From an uncultured Tateyamaria sp. (GTDB taxonomy: Bacteria > Pseudomonadota > Alphaproteobacteria > Rhodobacterales > Rhodobacteraceae): DNA of 64,000 bases. Under the pieces are notes generated by a model. It searched no databases. It was not told the DNA's origin and saw nothing but the letters and a program-made list of their open reading frames with translations. Shown in pieces: positions 17,017 through 27,022 of the stretch. The position numbers and the translations under genes are program-made. The stretch spans positions 21,941 to 85,940 of the forward strand of contig CAJQRC010000017.1 in the NCBI GenBank assembly GCA_905480645.1, written 5' to 3'. Position 1 is the first letter of the stretch. Each line of letters starts with the position of its first letter.

Positions 17017-18360
17017 ATGCAAGAGTGGTTAGACAAAAGTGCGACTGAATTGGGTGATGCAATTGGATCTGGTGAAGTTGACCCAGTTGAATTGACGCAG
17101 GCTTTTTTTGATAAAATTAAAGTGCATGAATTAAGTGACCGCATTTATGCTCGCCTCACGGAAGATCGTGCCTTTAATGAGGCTGAGGCGGCCCGAGAAC
17201 GTGCTAAATTAGGGCAACGTCTTTCATGTTTGGATGGTGTGCCGATTAGTTGGAAAGATTTGTTTGATACGGCTGGAACGGCAACTGAGGCTGGTTCAAA
17301 ATTATTAAAAGGTAGGGTCCCGGACAAAGACGCATTAGTACTGCGTAATGCATCCGCCTATGGCTTAGTTTGTTTGGGAAAAACCCATATGAGTGAACTT
17401 GCGTTCTCTGGCCTTGGTTATAATCCGTCAACTGCGACGCCACCTTGTGTAAACGATTTTGATGCGGTGCCTGGTGGATCTTCTTCAGGTACGGCTGCCT
17501 CAATAGCTTTTGGTCTGGCGCCAGCAGGTATTGGATCTGATACGGGTGGTTCGGTGCGCATTCCTGCAGCCTGGAACGATTTAGTGGGTTTGAAAACAAC
17601 TACTGGGCGGTTATCTCTTGAGGGTTGTGTACCATTAAGTCTCAAATTTGATACTGTTGGTCCATTGGCCAAATCAGTAAGAGATGTGGCAGTTTTAATG
17701 TCGGTAATGGAAGGACGAAGATCATTTGATTTGCGCGGAGCTTCCTTAAAAGGTCGTCGATTTGCCGCGCTACAGACAGTTGTTTTGGATGATATTCGGA
17801 ACGCTCCCCTTACAGCGTATAATCAGGCCTTGGAGCAATTACAGGATGCTGGGGCGATTGTGGAAAAGGTTGAGGCTCCGGAGTTATCCGGTGAAAACGG
17901 TGCTATGGCGACTGCAGGCCCACTTTATCCCGGCGAAGTCTATGGACTATGGCGTGATGTCATCGAAGCTAACCCTGATGATATGTATTTTGAAATTTTA
18001 GAACGATTTCGTTTAGGTTCAAATTTCTCTGCTCCTGATTATAACTCTGCTTGGTCGCGCTTGGAGGCTGCGCGCCAAATTTGGAACGGACGTATGAATA
18101 GTTTCGATGCGGTTTTATCACCGTCATCGCCTATATTGCCACCTAATCTGGATCGCTTGAATAAAGACAGTAAATATTACGTGACTGAAAATTTGTTGAC
18201 TTTGCGCAATACACGTGTGGGGAACCTTTTAGGGTTGTGTGCGCTTACCATACCAACCGGAGTTCCAAGCTGTGGGATAATGCTGATGGGTGCACCACAT
18301 AGTGACGAGGCTTTGTTGCGCGTTGGTATAGCCGCCGAAAAAGCACTGGTTAAATCTTAA
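17017..18360 (+). CDS. Amidase (amidase-signature family)
   Basis: This 447-residue amidase-signature hydrolase cleaves a carboxamide to acid and ammonia or amine. The Ser-cisSer-Lys triad is visible: K80 in GVPISWKDLF, S155 in PGGSSSGTA and nucleophile S179 in GSDTGGSVRIPA, with the expected 24-residue spacing between the two serines. The ATG at 17017 has GGAGG 5 bases upstream, favouring it over an ATG four codons earlier that overlaps that site. It is a stand-alone enzyme: no gatB or gatC lies nearby, and the C-terminal half lacks features that would make it GatA with confidence. Substrate is unknown. The aminotransferase and ftsK follow on the same strand. Confidence 0.88.
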   Translation: MQEWLDKSATELGDAIGSGEVDPVELTQAFFDKIKVHELSDRIYARLTEDRAFNEAEAARERAKLGQRLSCLDGVPISWKDLFDTAGTATEAGSKLLKGRVPDKDALVLRNASAYGLVCLGKTHMSELAFSGLGYNPSTATPPCVNDFDAVPGGSSSGTAASIAFGLAPAGIGSDTGGSVRIPAAWNDLVGLKTTTGRLSLEGCVPLSLKFDTVGPLAKSVRDVAVLMSVMEGRRSFDLRGASLKGRRFAALQTVVLDDIRNAPLTAYNQALEQLQDAGAIVEKVEAPELSGENGAMATAGPLYPGEVYGLWRDVIEANPDDMYFEILERFRLGSNFSAPDYNSAWSRLEAARQIWNGRMNSFDAVLSPSSPILPPNLDRLNKDSKYYVTENLLTLRNTRVGNLLGLCALTIPTGVPSCGIMLMGAPHSDEALLRVGIAAEKALVKS

Positions 18361-18562
18361 GGTACTGAAATAATAAGATTTAATAATTATTTTCAACTTC
18401 AATTCGTAGGACCTTATTTTTTAACAAAAGATAAGAAGATAGAAAGTTTGGCGGATTTGCCACAAGGTCAGTATTTGATTTTGTTTTTCTGGACGCGGGA
18501 GCCGGCAATAGGCTATCCTGTTTAAAACGGGGCGATTACGATCCCGAACTTGAGGCAGTTTT

Positions 18563-19741
18563 ATGAAGTTTCCCGAGCGGTTTTCGAACCTTCCGGCTTA
18601 TGCATTTCCGCGGTTGCGCGAACTTTTGGACATACATCCACCTGGCGGCGATGTAGTGCACATGGCTATTGGTGAGCCGCAACATGCTTTCCCTGCTTGG
18701 GTTACTGATATAATTTCAGAGCATTCTGCTGGTTTTAATAAATACCCACCGAATGATGGTATCCATGAATTGCGAAGTGCTTTTTGTAATTGGCTATTGC
18801 GTCGCTATGGTGTGAAACGGGATCCTGATACAAACGTTATGCCTTTGAATGGAACGCGAGAGGGTCTGTACAACGTGGCCATGGCTCTTTGTCCAGAGCA
18901 AAAAAACGGTCAACGCCCTGTCGTGTTGATGCCAAATCCATTTTATCAAGTTTACATGGTGGCAGCGATTTCGTCTGGAGCAGAACCGGTTTTAGTCCCA
19001 GCAACTGCAGCAACTGGGCATTTACCGGATTATGCATCAGTTGATCCTGAAATCTTAAATCGGACGGTTGCGTGTTACATGTGTTCACCAGCCAACCCGC
19101 AAGGTGCTACTGCAGGCAATGACTATTGGTGCGATCTCGTAGCATTGGCAGAACAATATGATTTTCAGATTTTTGCAGACGAATGTTATTCGGAAATTTA
19201 CCGAGACACCCCGCCTGTTGGTATTTTAGAATGTTTAGATAATGCGCATCCCGAACGGGCTGTTGCTTTTCATTCGCTGTCAAAGCGCTCAAACCTCCCT
19301 GGGCTACGGTCTGGCTTTATTGTTGGTGGGCCAAATACTATTATAGAAATAAAAAAACTGCGCAATTATGCTGGAGCGCCATTGCCAACTCCATTGCAGT
19401 ATGCCGCAGCGGCTGTTTGGGTTGACGAAATACATGTAAACCAGAACCGCGCCCAGTATCTCGAGAAGTACAAATTGGCAGACAAAATTTTAGGTGACGT
19501 GCCGGGCTATGTAGCACCGCATGCTGGCTTTTTCTTATGGTTGCCCGTTGAAGATGGAGAAGTAGCGGCGCTTAAGTTGTGGAAGGCTGTAGGGGTACGG
19601 GTTTTACCTGGCGCCTATCTGGCGCGTGAGATCGATGGGTTTAACCCCGGTGACAAATATATTCGAGTGGCATTAGTTGCTCCAAAGACAGAGACGGAGC
19701 GTGGCCTACGAGCAATTCGCGATGTTCTCTATACTCAATAA
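18563..19741 (+). CDS. PLP-dependent class I/II aminotransferase
   Basis: This 392-residue fold-type I aminotransferase transfers an amino group using pyridoxal phosphate. PLP-site features are [14 protein letters not shown] (about 96-109), MPNPFYQVY (about 123-131), [12 protein letters not shown] (about 174-185), DECYSEIY (about 207-214) and the Schiff-base lysine K241 in [16 protein letters not shown]. Related proteins are often annotated as succinyl-diaminopimelate aminotransferase (DapC-like) or alanine/aspartate aminotransferase; the exact substrate is not decidable here. It ends 13 bases before the ftsK start and may be co-transcribed with it. Confidence 0.9.
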   Translation: MKFPERFSNLPAYAFPRLRELLDIHPPGGDVVHMAIGEPQHAFPAWVTDIISEHSAGFNKYPPNDGIHELRSAFCNWLLRRYGVKRDPDTNVMPLNGTREGLYNVAMALCPEQKNGQRPVVLMPNPFYQVYMVAAISSGAEPVLVPATAATGHLPDYASVDPEILNRTVACYMCSPANPQGATAGNDYWCDLVALAEQYDFQIFADECYSEIYRDTPPVGILECLDNAHPERAVAFHSLSKRSNLPGLRSGFIVGGPNTIIEIKKLRNYAGAPLPTPLQYAAAAVWVDEIHVNQNRAQYLEKYKLADKILGDVPGYVAPHAGFFLWLPVEDGEVAALKLWKAVGVRVLPGAYLAREIDGFNPGDKYIRVALVAPKTETERGLRAIRDVLYTQ

Positions 19742-19754
19742 AGACGAGGGAAGT

Positions 19755-22640
19755 ATGGCATATCAGACACGACGAGATCCACTTTTTGATCATGGGATGC
19801 AGGCTGTTATAGAAAAGCGTGGTCGTGAATTAATTGGTGTTGTTCTGCTAATTGTAGGTACAATGACAGCAGCGATGATGTTGAGTTACACACCAGATGA
19901 CCCGAACTGGATGACATCTACGGATGCCCCAATCCAAAATTGGACGGGTCAAACTGGTGCTGCAATTGCTGGGACGCTGTTTATGATTGCGGGCTGGGGA
20001 TTTTTTGGTATCCCTATTATTCTTCTGGCTTGGGGTGCGCGCTTTATTCTGAATTTGGGAATTGGCCGAGCACTTGGTCGTCTGATTTTTGCACCAATTG
20101 CTATTGCTTTAGGAGCAATTTATGCATCGACTTTACAGCCCGGCCCTGAATGGATTTCAGCACATGCGTTTGGTCTTGGGGGTTTGTTTGGTGATACTGT
20201 TGCTAGCGTAATATTGACATTACTTCCGCTTGGATCAGCATTTTCTATTAAATTGGTATCCTTTTTAATGGGCGTTGGGATTTTGATTTTTGGTGCATTT
20301 GTAACCGGGTTTACCCGCCCTGAAGTACAAAGTGTGAGTCGGTTTTTGTTTATGGGTATTGTAATGGCTTACGCAGGTTTCATGACGTTGCTTGGCCTTG
20401 GTGCTAGTGGGGCCATACAAAGTGCGCGTGCAATGCAGGAGCGTAAGGCGGAGCGCCGGTCCGACCGAGAAACTGAAGAATTGGAACTGGAAGGCTGTGC
20501 GACAGATTCACAAGATCATGACGAATATGAGGAAGAGGTTGAAAAGCCAAGCCTGCTGGCCCGTATGCCAACACTCATTAAACGCGCAGTTCCGAGTTTA
20601 GAGGATGTTTTGGAGCCTCCATTTACAGAAAATTATAATGAGTTTAGTACAAATGAAGAATTTGGTGAACAACGTATTAAGGCAAAGATTTCAGACGTTA
20701 TTAAATCTAGGGTGCGGTCTAATCCAGCACTTCATGTCACCTCAGTTGCCCCGCTAAGTAAAGGTCGCGGTCGTGGTCCTGATCCGTTAGTTTTGAATAC
20801 ACACCCTCAAAACAATTTGCCGTCAGAGCCCCCCTTGACCTCTCCAATCTTAAGTCACGCGGAGGCATTCGAAACAGCACCTCATACCGGGTCAATTGAT
20901 GCTCCAGTTGAGAATTGGATCGAAGATGATTCTATGTTCGACAATGAAGAGGTAAGCCTGCCTGAGTTAAACGATGGTGTTACGTCTGATGCGCAGCCTA
21001 TCACATCAAAAATAATTATAACTGAACCTCGCAAGGTTGTGCAGCAACCATTGCGCAAGCCGGTGCAACCGAGTGCCCGTGCAAAAGCTGAAGCTCAGCC
21101 TGCTTTGCGGTTTGAAGACTCTCATCCAGGCTTTGAATTGCCACCGCTCAACTTGCTTGAAACCCCCATTGAAATTCAGCGACAACACCTAAGTGATGAC
21201 GCATTGGAAGAAAACGCACGGATGTTGGAAAATGTGCTGGATGATTATGGTGTAAAAGGAGAGATCGTGGCGGTGCGTCCTGGACCAGTCGTCACAATGT
21301 ACGAATTGGAACCCGCTCCTGGATTGAAGGCGTCGCGTGTTATTGGATTGGCAGATGATATTGCCCGGTCTATGGCGGCTCTTTCTGCGCGCGTATCTAC
21401 AGTTCCCGGTCGTTCTGTCATTGGAATAGAATTGCCTAACGAGAATCGTGAGAAGGTTGTATTACGAGAAATTTTAGCAAGTAGGGACTTTGGTGACAGT
21501 AGAATGCGACTGCCTTTAGCCTTGGGCAAGGATATTGGTGGTGAAGCGGTTGTTGCGAACCTCGCCAAAATGCCTCATTTGCTAATAGCAGGCACAACAG
21601 GCTCAGGTAAATCAGTTGCGATAAATACCATGATTTTATCGCTACTTTACAAGCTTAGTCCGGAAGAATGTCGGTTGATCATGATAGATCCCAAGATGCT
21701 GGAGTTAAGTGTTTATGACGGAATTCCTCACCTATTATCTCCAGTTGTAACAGACCCAAAGAAGGCAGTTGTTGCCTTAAAATGGACTGTTGGAGAGATG
21801 GAAGAGCGGTATCGCAAAATGTCTAAAATGGGCGTGCGCAATATTGAAGGGTACAATGGTCGCGTCCGCGAAGCATTGGCGAAAGATGAAATGTTCAGTC
21901 GTACAGTCCAGACCGGATTTGATGATGATACTGGTGAGCCAATCTTTGAAACTGAAGAAATTATGCCAGAAGCACTCCCTTATATTGTCGTCATTGTCGA
22001 TGAAATGGCTGATTTGATGATGGTTGCTGGCAAGGAGATTGAAGCTTGTATTCAGCGTTTAGCCCAAATGGCACGTGCTTCTGGCATTCATTTAATTATG
22101 GCCACCCAGCGTCCCTCTGTAGACGTAATTACTGGCACAATTAAGGCAAACTTCCCTACAAGGATATCGTTTCAGGTAACATCCAAAATCGATTCGCGTA
22201 CAATTCTGGGCGAGATGGGTGCTGAACAGCTACTCGGTATGGGTGATATGCTTTACATGGCTGGAGGCGCCAAAATTACACGTTGTCATGGTCCATTCGT
22301 TAGTGATGAAGAAGTTGAAGAGGTTGTGAACCATCTTAAGGGTTTTGGCGCGCCAGCTTATGTTTCGGATGTTGTTAAAGGTCCTTCAGAGGACAAAGAG
22401 AGTAGCATTGATCAGGTTCTTGGTCTTGGTGGAAACACAGATGGTGAAGATGCGTTGTACGACACAGCCGTTGCCATCGTGATAAAAGATAGGAAATGTT
22501 CAACGAGCTACATTCAGCGTAAATTGGCGATTGGTTATAACAAGGCCGCTCGGCTTGTTGAGCAAATGGAAGATCAAGGCTTAGTCAGTCCTGCAAATCA
22601 TGTTGGTAAGCGTGAGATCTTAGTTCCTGAAAATGGTTAA
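19755..22640 (+). CDS. ftsK: DNA translocase FtsK
   Basis: FtsK is a septal DNA pump that clears chromosome termini and activates XerCD at dif. The 961-residue protein has four or five N-terminal membrane spans (about 25-195), an acidic variable linker (about 230-470), a RecA-like motor with Walker [13 protein letters not shown] (about 612) and Walker [14 protein letters not shown] (about 740), and a C-terminal gamma winged-helix (from about 895) that reads polarity sequences. The ATG at 19755 follows GAGGGAAGT and gives the usual MAYQTRRDP start before the first span. Upstream codons in frame overlap the aminotransferase gene and are unlikely. Confidence 0.96.
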   Translation: MAYQTRRDPLFDHGMQAVIEKRGRELIGVVLLIVGTMTAAMMLSYTPDDPNWMTSTDAPIQNWTGQTGAAIAGTLFMIAGWGFFGIPIILLAWGARFILNLGIGRALGRLIFAPIAIALGAIYASTLQPGPEWISAHAFGLGGLFGDTVASVILTLLPLGSAFSIKLVSFLMGVGILIFGAFVTGFTRPEVQSVSRFLFMGIVMAYAGFMTLLGLGASGAIQSARAMQERKAERRSDRETEELELEGCATDSQDHDEYEEEVEKPSLLARMPTLIKRAVPSLEDVLEPPFTENYNEFSTNEEFGEQRIKAKISDVIKSRVRSNPALHVTSVAPLSKGRGRGPDPLVLNTHPQNNLPSEPPLTSPILSHAEAFETAPHTGSIDAPVENWIEDDSMFDNEEVSLPELNDGVTSDAQPITSKIIITEPRKVVQQPLRKPVQPSARAKAEAQPALRFEDSHPGFELPPLNLLETPIEIQRQHLSDDALEENARMLENVLDDYGVKGEIVAVRPGPVVTMYELEPAPGLKASRVIGLADDIARSMAALSARVSTVPGRSVIGIELPNENREKVVLREILASRDFGDSRMRLPLALGKDIGGEAVVANLAKMPHLLIAGTTGSGKSVAINTMILSLLYKLSPEECRLIMIDPKMLELSVYDGIPHLLSPVVTDPKKAVVALKWTVGEMEERYRKMSKMGVRNIEGYNGRVREALAKDEMFSRTVQTGFDDDTGEPIFETEEIMPEALPYIVVIVDEMADLMMVAGKEIEACIQRLAQMARASGIHLIMATQRPSVDVITGTIKANFPTRISFQVTSKIDSRTILGEMGAEQLLGMGDMLYMAGGAKITRCHGPFVSDEEVEEVVNHLKGFGAPAYVSDVVKGPSEDKESSIDQVLGLGGNTDGEDALYDTAVAIVIKDRKCSTSYIQRKLAIGYNKAARLVEQMEDQGLVSPANHVGKREILVPENG

Positions 22641-22648
22641 TTTTGTTC

Positions 22649-22667
22649 AACCTAATTTGATTAGGTT
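22649..22667 (+). terminator. Hairpin downstream of ftsK
   Basis: AACCTAAT (22649-22656), a 3-base loop and ATTAGGTT (22660-22667) form a perfect 8-bp stem, followed by TTC. It lies 9 bases after the ftsK stop. It is low in GC with a short T tract, so termination is probably partial. Confidence 0.45.
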
Positions 22668-22763
22668 TTCAAATTAAAGCAGTTAATTTAAACAGAACAT
22701 AGCTCATCAGAAACCGTCATTTTATATACAAAACAAGTTTGTTAGATTGGAAAAATAAGCCGT

Positions 22764-23360
22764 ATGATTCTTTTTGCACGTTTGATTATAGTAGTCTTTA
22801 CAAGTTTTCTGGCGCAAATTTCCTTAGCTGATAAATTGCCATTAGCGCAAATTTCTAAATATTTGAATGATTTGAAAACAGTTGAGGGTAACTTTACTCA
22901 GGTCAATGACGATGGAACGATCAGCACTGGAATACTCTATATCAAACGGCCTGGTAAAATGCGTTTAGAGTATGATCCCCCCAACAATGCGTTGGTCATA
23001 GCAAGTAACAAGGCAGTCTACATAATAGATAAAAAATCTAACCAAATGCCTGAGACTTATCCGCTACGACGCACACCATTATCAATTATTTTAGCCCCTA
23101 ATGTTAATTTATCTCGTCAAAAGATGGTTGTTGGCCACGATTATGATGGAACCGCTACAATCATTACTGCACAGGATCCTAAAAATACAGAATACGGGAG
23201 TATTCTGATGAAATTCTCTGATGAGCCCGTTCAATTGCGTCAGTGGATTGTACGCGACAGTAGTGGTGGTGAGACGACCGTCGTTTTAGAGACTCTGACA
23301 ACAGGAGTTAACCTATCAAACCGTCTTTTTGACCTACCAAGCCGCGAGCGAGAGAATTAA
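22764..23360 (+). CDS. lolA: Outer-membrane lipoprotein carrier protein LolA
   Basis: LolA is a periplasmic chaperone that accepts lipoproteins from LolCDE and passes them to the outer membrane. The 198-residue protein has a Sec signal peptide (about 1-22). The mature start LPLAQISKYLNDLKTVEGNFTQV is typical, as is LYIKRPGKMRLEYDPP (about 53-68), with an unclosed b-barrel pattern thereafter. No LolB partner is visible, as expected for alphaproteobacteria. Its stop overlaps the stop of the convergent transglycosylase gene by 4 bases. Confidence 0.93.
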   Translation: MILFARLIIVVFTSFLAQISLADKLPLAQISKYLNDLKTVEGNFTQVNDDGTISTGILYIKRPGKMRLEYDPPNNALVIASNKAVYIIDKKSNQMPETYPLRRTPLSIILAPNVNLSRQKMVVGHDYDGTATIITAQDPKNTEYGSILMKFSDEPVQLRQWIVRDSSGGETTVVLETLTTGVNLSNRLFDLPSREREN

Positions 23361-23947
23361 AGTCCTCTGGCACGGCAATTTCTCAATTGGTTTGCGTACA
23401 TCTGAGACCGTCTTTCAACTTTGTCAGCAACACGAAGTAACCAAGATTTTTTCCGATGACTGCCACGTGCATACCCACCACGGCCTTCATGGTAAGCAAG
23501 ATACTGATTGCGCGCATCCGATAAAGAAATACCAAGCTTTCTATTTGTTTCGGCCATATACCAGCCCATAAAATCTGATGCATCACGGATGCGATGGCGT
23601 CGGGGAGAGCGCCGGTTGGTTGCGCCACGATATTCTTTCCATGTGCCATCAAGTGCTTGGGAGTAGCCATAAGCGCTGGACTGCCGTCCAATGGGAATTA
23701 CACCTGCTGCATATCGGTAGGGGGGCCGCGCATCTGAAATAAATTTACTTTCTTGATGAATAGTTGCCATTTGTACGTGTACTGGCACTCCCCAGCGGCG
23801 TTCCGTTGCTTTAAATGCTCGGGCGTATTTTGGGCGCTCTTTCAAAATGGAACATGCATTATCCAGCGAACGAGGTGCGTCTCCAGAACCACCGCCACAG
23901 CTGGCTGCTAATAGTACCAATGTCAGTGCGCGAAAGAGTCTGCTCAT
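23357..23947 (-). CDS. Lytic transglycosylase SLT-domain lipoprotein
   Basis: This is a probable outer-membrane lipoprotein that cleaves peptidoglycan glycan strands. From the ATG at 23947 (196 residues) there is a lipoprotein signal with lipobox LAASC and lipidation cysteine C17. The SLT fold follows, with MATIHQESKF carrying the catalytic Glu (near 68), YGYSQALDGTWKEY (near 94) and AYHEGRGGYARG (near 150). A GTG three codons upstream is an alternative start. The short length suggests a minimal catalytic module without an extra cell-wall-binding domain. Confidence 0.88.
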   Translation of the reverse strand: MSRLFRALTLVLLAASCGGGSGDAPRSLDNACSILKERPKYARAFKATERRWGVPVHVQMATIHQESKFISDARPPYRYAAGVIPIGRQSSAYGYSQALDGTWKEYRGATNRRSPRRHRIRDASDFMGWYMAETNRKLGISLSDARNQYLAYHEGRGGYARGSHRKKSWLLRVADKVERRSQMYANQLRNCRARGL

Positions 23948-24013
23948 CTGCCTCACTCGCTTTATTGTTTTTTTTCACTCTAGCTGAATTTTCTTGTGAT
24001 GGGAATCACGATT

Positions 24014-24895
24014 TTAAAGAATGGCAGCTAGAATAAGCGGTAATGCTCCGACCGACATTAGGGTTGATGCTACAACCAAGCCAGCAACTGATTGAGCGTC
24101 TGCTCCATATTTTTCAGCCAGTAAATAGGATGTGACTGCAACGGGTGTCGCAACTTGCAAAACGAGTACGCCAAAAGCTGTTTGGTCGAGATCGAAATAA
24201 TACCCAGAGGCCCATGCAATACCTACACATAATATAAGCTTTATGAAGGATAAAATTGCAGCTTGGATGAAGTCGTTGCCCGACAATCGAGCGAGTGCAA
24301 CACCAAGGGTGATTAGCATCATTGGGATTGCCATTTGACCAATAAGTAGAAGTGCATTGGTCAGGAAAATAGGTGTTTCCCAATCTTGCCATAAAAAGAT
24401 TATACCTAAAATTGTACCCCAAACTAGTGGCTCGCATAAAACTTTATGTAGTGACCCTTTGCCTGCAACCAACCAAATACCAAACGTGTATGACCAAAGT
24501 GCCATGATTGCAAAAACTATGACGGCATAACTTAATCCTAACTCTCCGAAAGCGAATAGCGCAAGCGGCAGACCTAAGTTCCCGGTATTTCCAAAAATTA
24601 GTGGTGCACTGTAGGTGCGGGTTTTTAATCCCAAAAGTTGGACTAAAATTAAAAACACTATTGTAATAATTCCGTAGGCTACGATGGCAGCAATAGAAAG
24701 TGATTTCAGCGCTTCAGTGTCAATATGGCTTTGCATTAACGATACAAAAATCAAACAAGGTAAAGATAGTGTCATTGCCAATTGGGTGACAAACTGAATT
24801 CTATATTCTAACCCGACTTTTACCCACGCAAAGCCAATGCCAGCTAAAAGAAAGACTGGTGCTACAATTTCGAATACTGTTAATGCGAGGTTCAC
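24014..24895 (-). CDS. AEC-family (auxin efflux carrier) transporter
   Basis: This 293-residue membrane transporter has about ten hydrophobic segments in two halves, as in the AEC/BART superfamily that includes malonate and malate carriers. Recognisable parts are EIVAPVFLLAGIGFAW at the N-terminus, LIFGNTGNLGLPLALFAFGE near the middle and MLITLGVALARL in the second half. The GTG at 24895 gives the usual short N-terminus. A TTG nine codons upstream is also in frame but has no better ribosome-binding site. It is divergent from hspQ. The substrate, probably a carboxylate, is unknown. Confidence 0.86.
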   Translation of the reverse strand: MNLALTVFEIVAPVFLLAGIGFAWVKVGLEYRIQFVTQLAMTLSLPCLIFVSLMQSHIDTEALKSLSIAAIVAYGIITIVFLILVQLLGLKTRTYSAPLIFGNTGNLGLPLALFAFGELGLSYAVIVFAIMALWSYTFGIWLVAGKGSLHKVLCEPLVWGTILGIIFLWQDWETPIFLTNALLLIGQMAIPMMLITLGVALARLSGNDFIQAAILSFIKLILCVGIAWASGYYFDLDQTAFGVLVLQVATPVAVTSYLLAEKYGADAQSVAGLVVASTLMSVGALPLILAAIL

Positions 24896-24946
24896 AAACG
24901 GAATCCAGTGAAATTTGATCAATTATTTAGACAACTGTCTCTTGCA

Positions 24947-24971
24947 CCGTGTACTCACGAGAGATACACGG
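24947..24971 (+). promoter_or_regulatory. Hairpin directly upstream of hspQ, possible thermosensor or operator
   Basis: CCGTGTA (24947-24953) pairs with TACACGG (24965-24971). Inside, CTC (24954-24956) pairs with GAG (24961-24963) around the loop ACGA. The structure ends 6 bases before the hspQ ATG, and the purine-rich GAGAGA that could serve in ribosome binding is inside it. Melting with heat would open that region. This is inferred from position and gene function. Confidence 0.4.
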
Positions 24972-24977
24972 CGCAAC

Positions 24978-25307
24978 ATGATGCTGAATAAGAGCGCAAA
25001 ATATCATTTAGGCCAAGTGGTTCGCCACAAAAAGCACCCTTTTCGGGGTGTTATTTTTGACGTTGATCCAGAATTCTCCAACACGGACGAATGGTACGAA
25101 GCCATACCGGAAGATAGCCGTCCGAAAAAAGCCCAGCCTTATTACCATCTACTAGCTGAGAACGATCAAAGCTATTACGTGGCTTATGTCTCAGAGCAAA
25201 ACCTTATTGCTGACAGATCCGGGGAACCGGTAGATCATCCGGATATTCCTGATTTGTTTGGTCCGTTTGAAGACGGTGCTTATCCGCTTCACTTCCAGCT
25301 GAATTAA
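24978..25307 (+). CDS. hspQ: Heat shock protein HspQ (YccV-like)
   Basis: HspQ is a small heat-induced protein, in E. coli a binder of hemimethylated DNA and a specificity enhancer of the Lon protease. The 109-residue reading from ATG 24978 (another ATG follows at once) begins MMLNKSAKYHLGQVVRHKKH and contains FRGVIFDVDPEF, PYYHLLAEND and YVAYVSEQNL, all characteristic of the family. A reading from 24915 adds 21 residues without family features. It is divergent from the AEC gene and converges with the ggt gene (16 bases between stops). Confidence 0.93.
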   Translation: MMLNKSAKYHLGQVVRHKKHPFRGVIFDVDPEFSNTDEWYEAIPEDSRPKKAQPYYHLLAENDQSYYVAYVSEQNLIADRSGEPVDHPDIPDLFGPFEDGAYPLHFQLN

Positions 25308-25323
25308 GCAGTAATTAGCCATA

Positions 25324-26898
25324 TTAATAACCCAAAGCACACCCGTCTTTGCGCGGGTCACTGGCACCTTCCAATACTCCATCTTTTCGTATGAGAATTG
25401 CTTGCGCGCCTCCAATGGCGGTTTCAGGACAACTTACATTGTGACCTAAGTCACTTAACTCAGATCTTACGGCGTCTGAATAACCCTTCTCAACTTTCAT
25501 ATTACCTTCATCTGAAAATGCTCGCGGAGCATCGATAGCTGATTGTGGATCGAGTTCGAAATCGATCAAGTTTGATACAAACCTAGCATGACCATTTGGC
25601 TGATATGCTCCCCCCATCACACCAAAAGGCATAAAAGGCTTTCCGTCTTTTGCAAGCATTCCGGGTATAATAGTATGCATTGGCCGCTTGCCACCCTTAA
25701 GTTCGTTTGGATGACCTTTTTCCAGGTTAAATCCTGAACCACGATTTTGCAGTAAAATACCAAATTTGTCTGAGGCAATACCAGAACCAAAGCCGTTGAA
25801 GATTGAGTATATTAAAGAAACAGCCATACCGTCGCGGTCAACAACACTTATATAAATTGTGTCTTTGTGTACCTGTTCGCTTAGCTTGTCTGGTGCATCC
25901 ATTGCTTTTTTAGGGCTGATTAGGGCTGCCAGTTGTGCCGCCGTCTCCAAAGAAAGCATATGCTCAAGTCGCGTTGTATAGTCGAAATCTGCTATAAACC
26001 TGTTCCGAGCGTTATAGGCAAGTTTTGCAGTTTCAGCCTCAATATGAGCGCGCTGACTACCCCAAGGGTCCATTTCGGAAATGTTAAAATGGTCGAAGAT
26101 GTTGAGCATAAGATTAGCTGTTGCTCCTTGGCCGTTAGGAGGATGTTCCACCAAATCTACGCCTTTGTAGGAGCCGCTAATTGGGGTGGTTTTTGTACTG
26201 GAGGTATTTGCAAAATCTGCTTTTGTATGCTGACCACCTAAGCGGTTGAGTGCCGCTAACATGTCATCTGCTACCTCGCCTGTGTAAAACGCATCACGGC
26301 CATATTTTGCGATCTGGCGTAACACTTTAGCCTGACCTGGAGCTTTAAAGATTTGTCCAGCCTCAGGTATCTGTTTTCCTGCTAAAAACGTTTCACGCGC
26401 TTTACCTTGCAGTACAGAGGCGTCCCGCGCCCAGTCTGATGCAACACGAGGAGCGACGGGAACGCCAATCTCTGCATAGTGTATAGCTGGGCCTAAAAGC
26501 CGATCGATACCAAGATTGCCGACCTCTTCCGATAGCCTACAAAAGGCATCGATTGCACCAGGAACCGTAACTGAGTGTGGGCTTTGTTTTGGTACAACAG
26601 AATGCCCTTGATCGCGGAGCTGTGCCGCATCAAGACCTGCCGGCGCACGACCTGATCCGTTCAATGATTTCATCTCGCCATCTTGGTCTGACCAAAGAAC
26701 GAAACAATCACCACCTATGCCAGTCATTTGTGGTTCGCAAATGCCTAATAAGACTGCGCCTGTAATGGCCGCGTCCATAGCGTTACCACCAGCCTTCAAG
26801 GTTTCGATAGCAGATTGTGTGGCAAGAGGGTGGGATGTTGCGCACATGCCTGAGGTTGAAAGAACCGGTGAGCGTCCGGGCATATGAAAATCGCGCAT
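25324..26898 (-). CDS. ggt: Gamma-glutamyltransferase family protein (Ntn hydrolase)
   Basis: The protein cleaves gamma-glutamyl bonds (glutathione and related compounds) after autocatalytic processing into two chains. The 524 residues contain LNGSGRAPAG (R84 region binding the glutamyl carboxylate), HPPNGQGATANLM (about 252-264) and the processing site HKDTIYISVVDRDGMAVSL, where T347 would become the N-terminal nucleophile. The subsequent residues differ from the TTHxSVVD of E. coli GGT but keep Thr and SVVD. No signal peptide is present, so it probably acts in the cytoplasm, unlike periplasmic GGT. It is transcribed alone. Confidence 0.88.
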   Translation of the reverse strand: MRDFHMPGRSPVLSTSGMCATSHPLATQSAIETLKAGGNAMDAAITGAVLLGICEPQMTGIGGDCFVLWSDQDGEMKSLNGSGRAPAGLDAAQLRDQGHSVVPKQSPHSVTVPGAIDAFCRLSEEVGNLGIDRLLGPAIHYAEIGVPVAPRVASDWARDASVLQGKARETFLAGKQIPEAGQIFKAPGQAKVLRQIAKYGRDAFYTGEVADDMLAALNRLGGQHTKADFANTSSTKTTPISGSYKGVDLVEHPPNGQGATANLMLNIFDHFNISEMDPWGSQRAHIEAETAKLAYNARNRFIADFDYTTRLEHMLSLETAAQLAALISPKKAMDAPDKLSEQVHKDTIYISVVDRDGMAVSLIYSIFNGFGSGIASDKFGILLQNRGSGFNLEKGHPNELKGGKRPMHTIIPGMLAKDGKPFMPFGVMGGAYQPNGHARFVSNLIDFELDPQSAIDAPRAFSDEGNMKVEKGYSDAVRSELSDLGHNVSCPETAIGGAQAILIRKDGVLEGASDPRKDGCALGY

Positions 26899-27022
26899 TT
26901 TGCTATTCCTTAAAAAACGACAGGTTTGAAGTAATTTTAATAAAGTGAATATCCAATTTACTGGTTAAGAAATATTACACTTACGTTTTTACTTAGAGTT
27001 AGGTTTTAATGGTGAAGTTTGG

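Noticed and set aside
15681..17144. Longer start for the UbiH-like protein
   Set aside because: It would overlap the divergent amidase gene and adds 79 residues with no FAD-fold similarity; 16907 begins right at the Rossmann strand.
19677..19755. Upstream start for FtsK
   Set aside because: It lies inside the aminotransferase gene; 19755 has a ribosome-binding site and the usual N-terminus.
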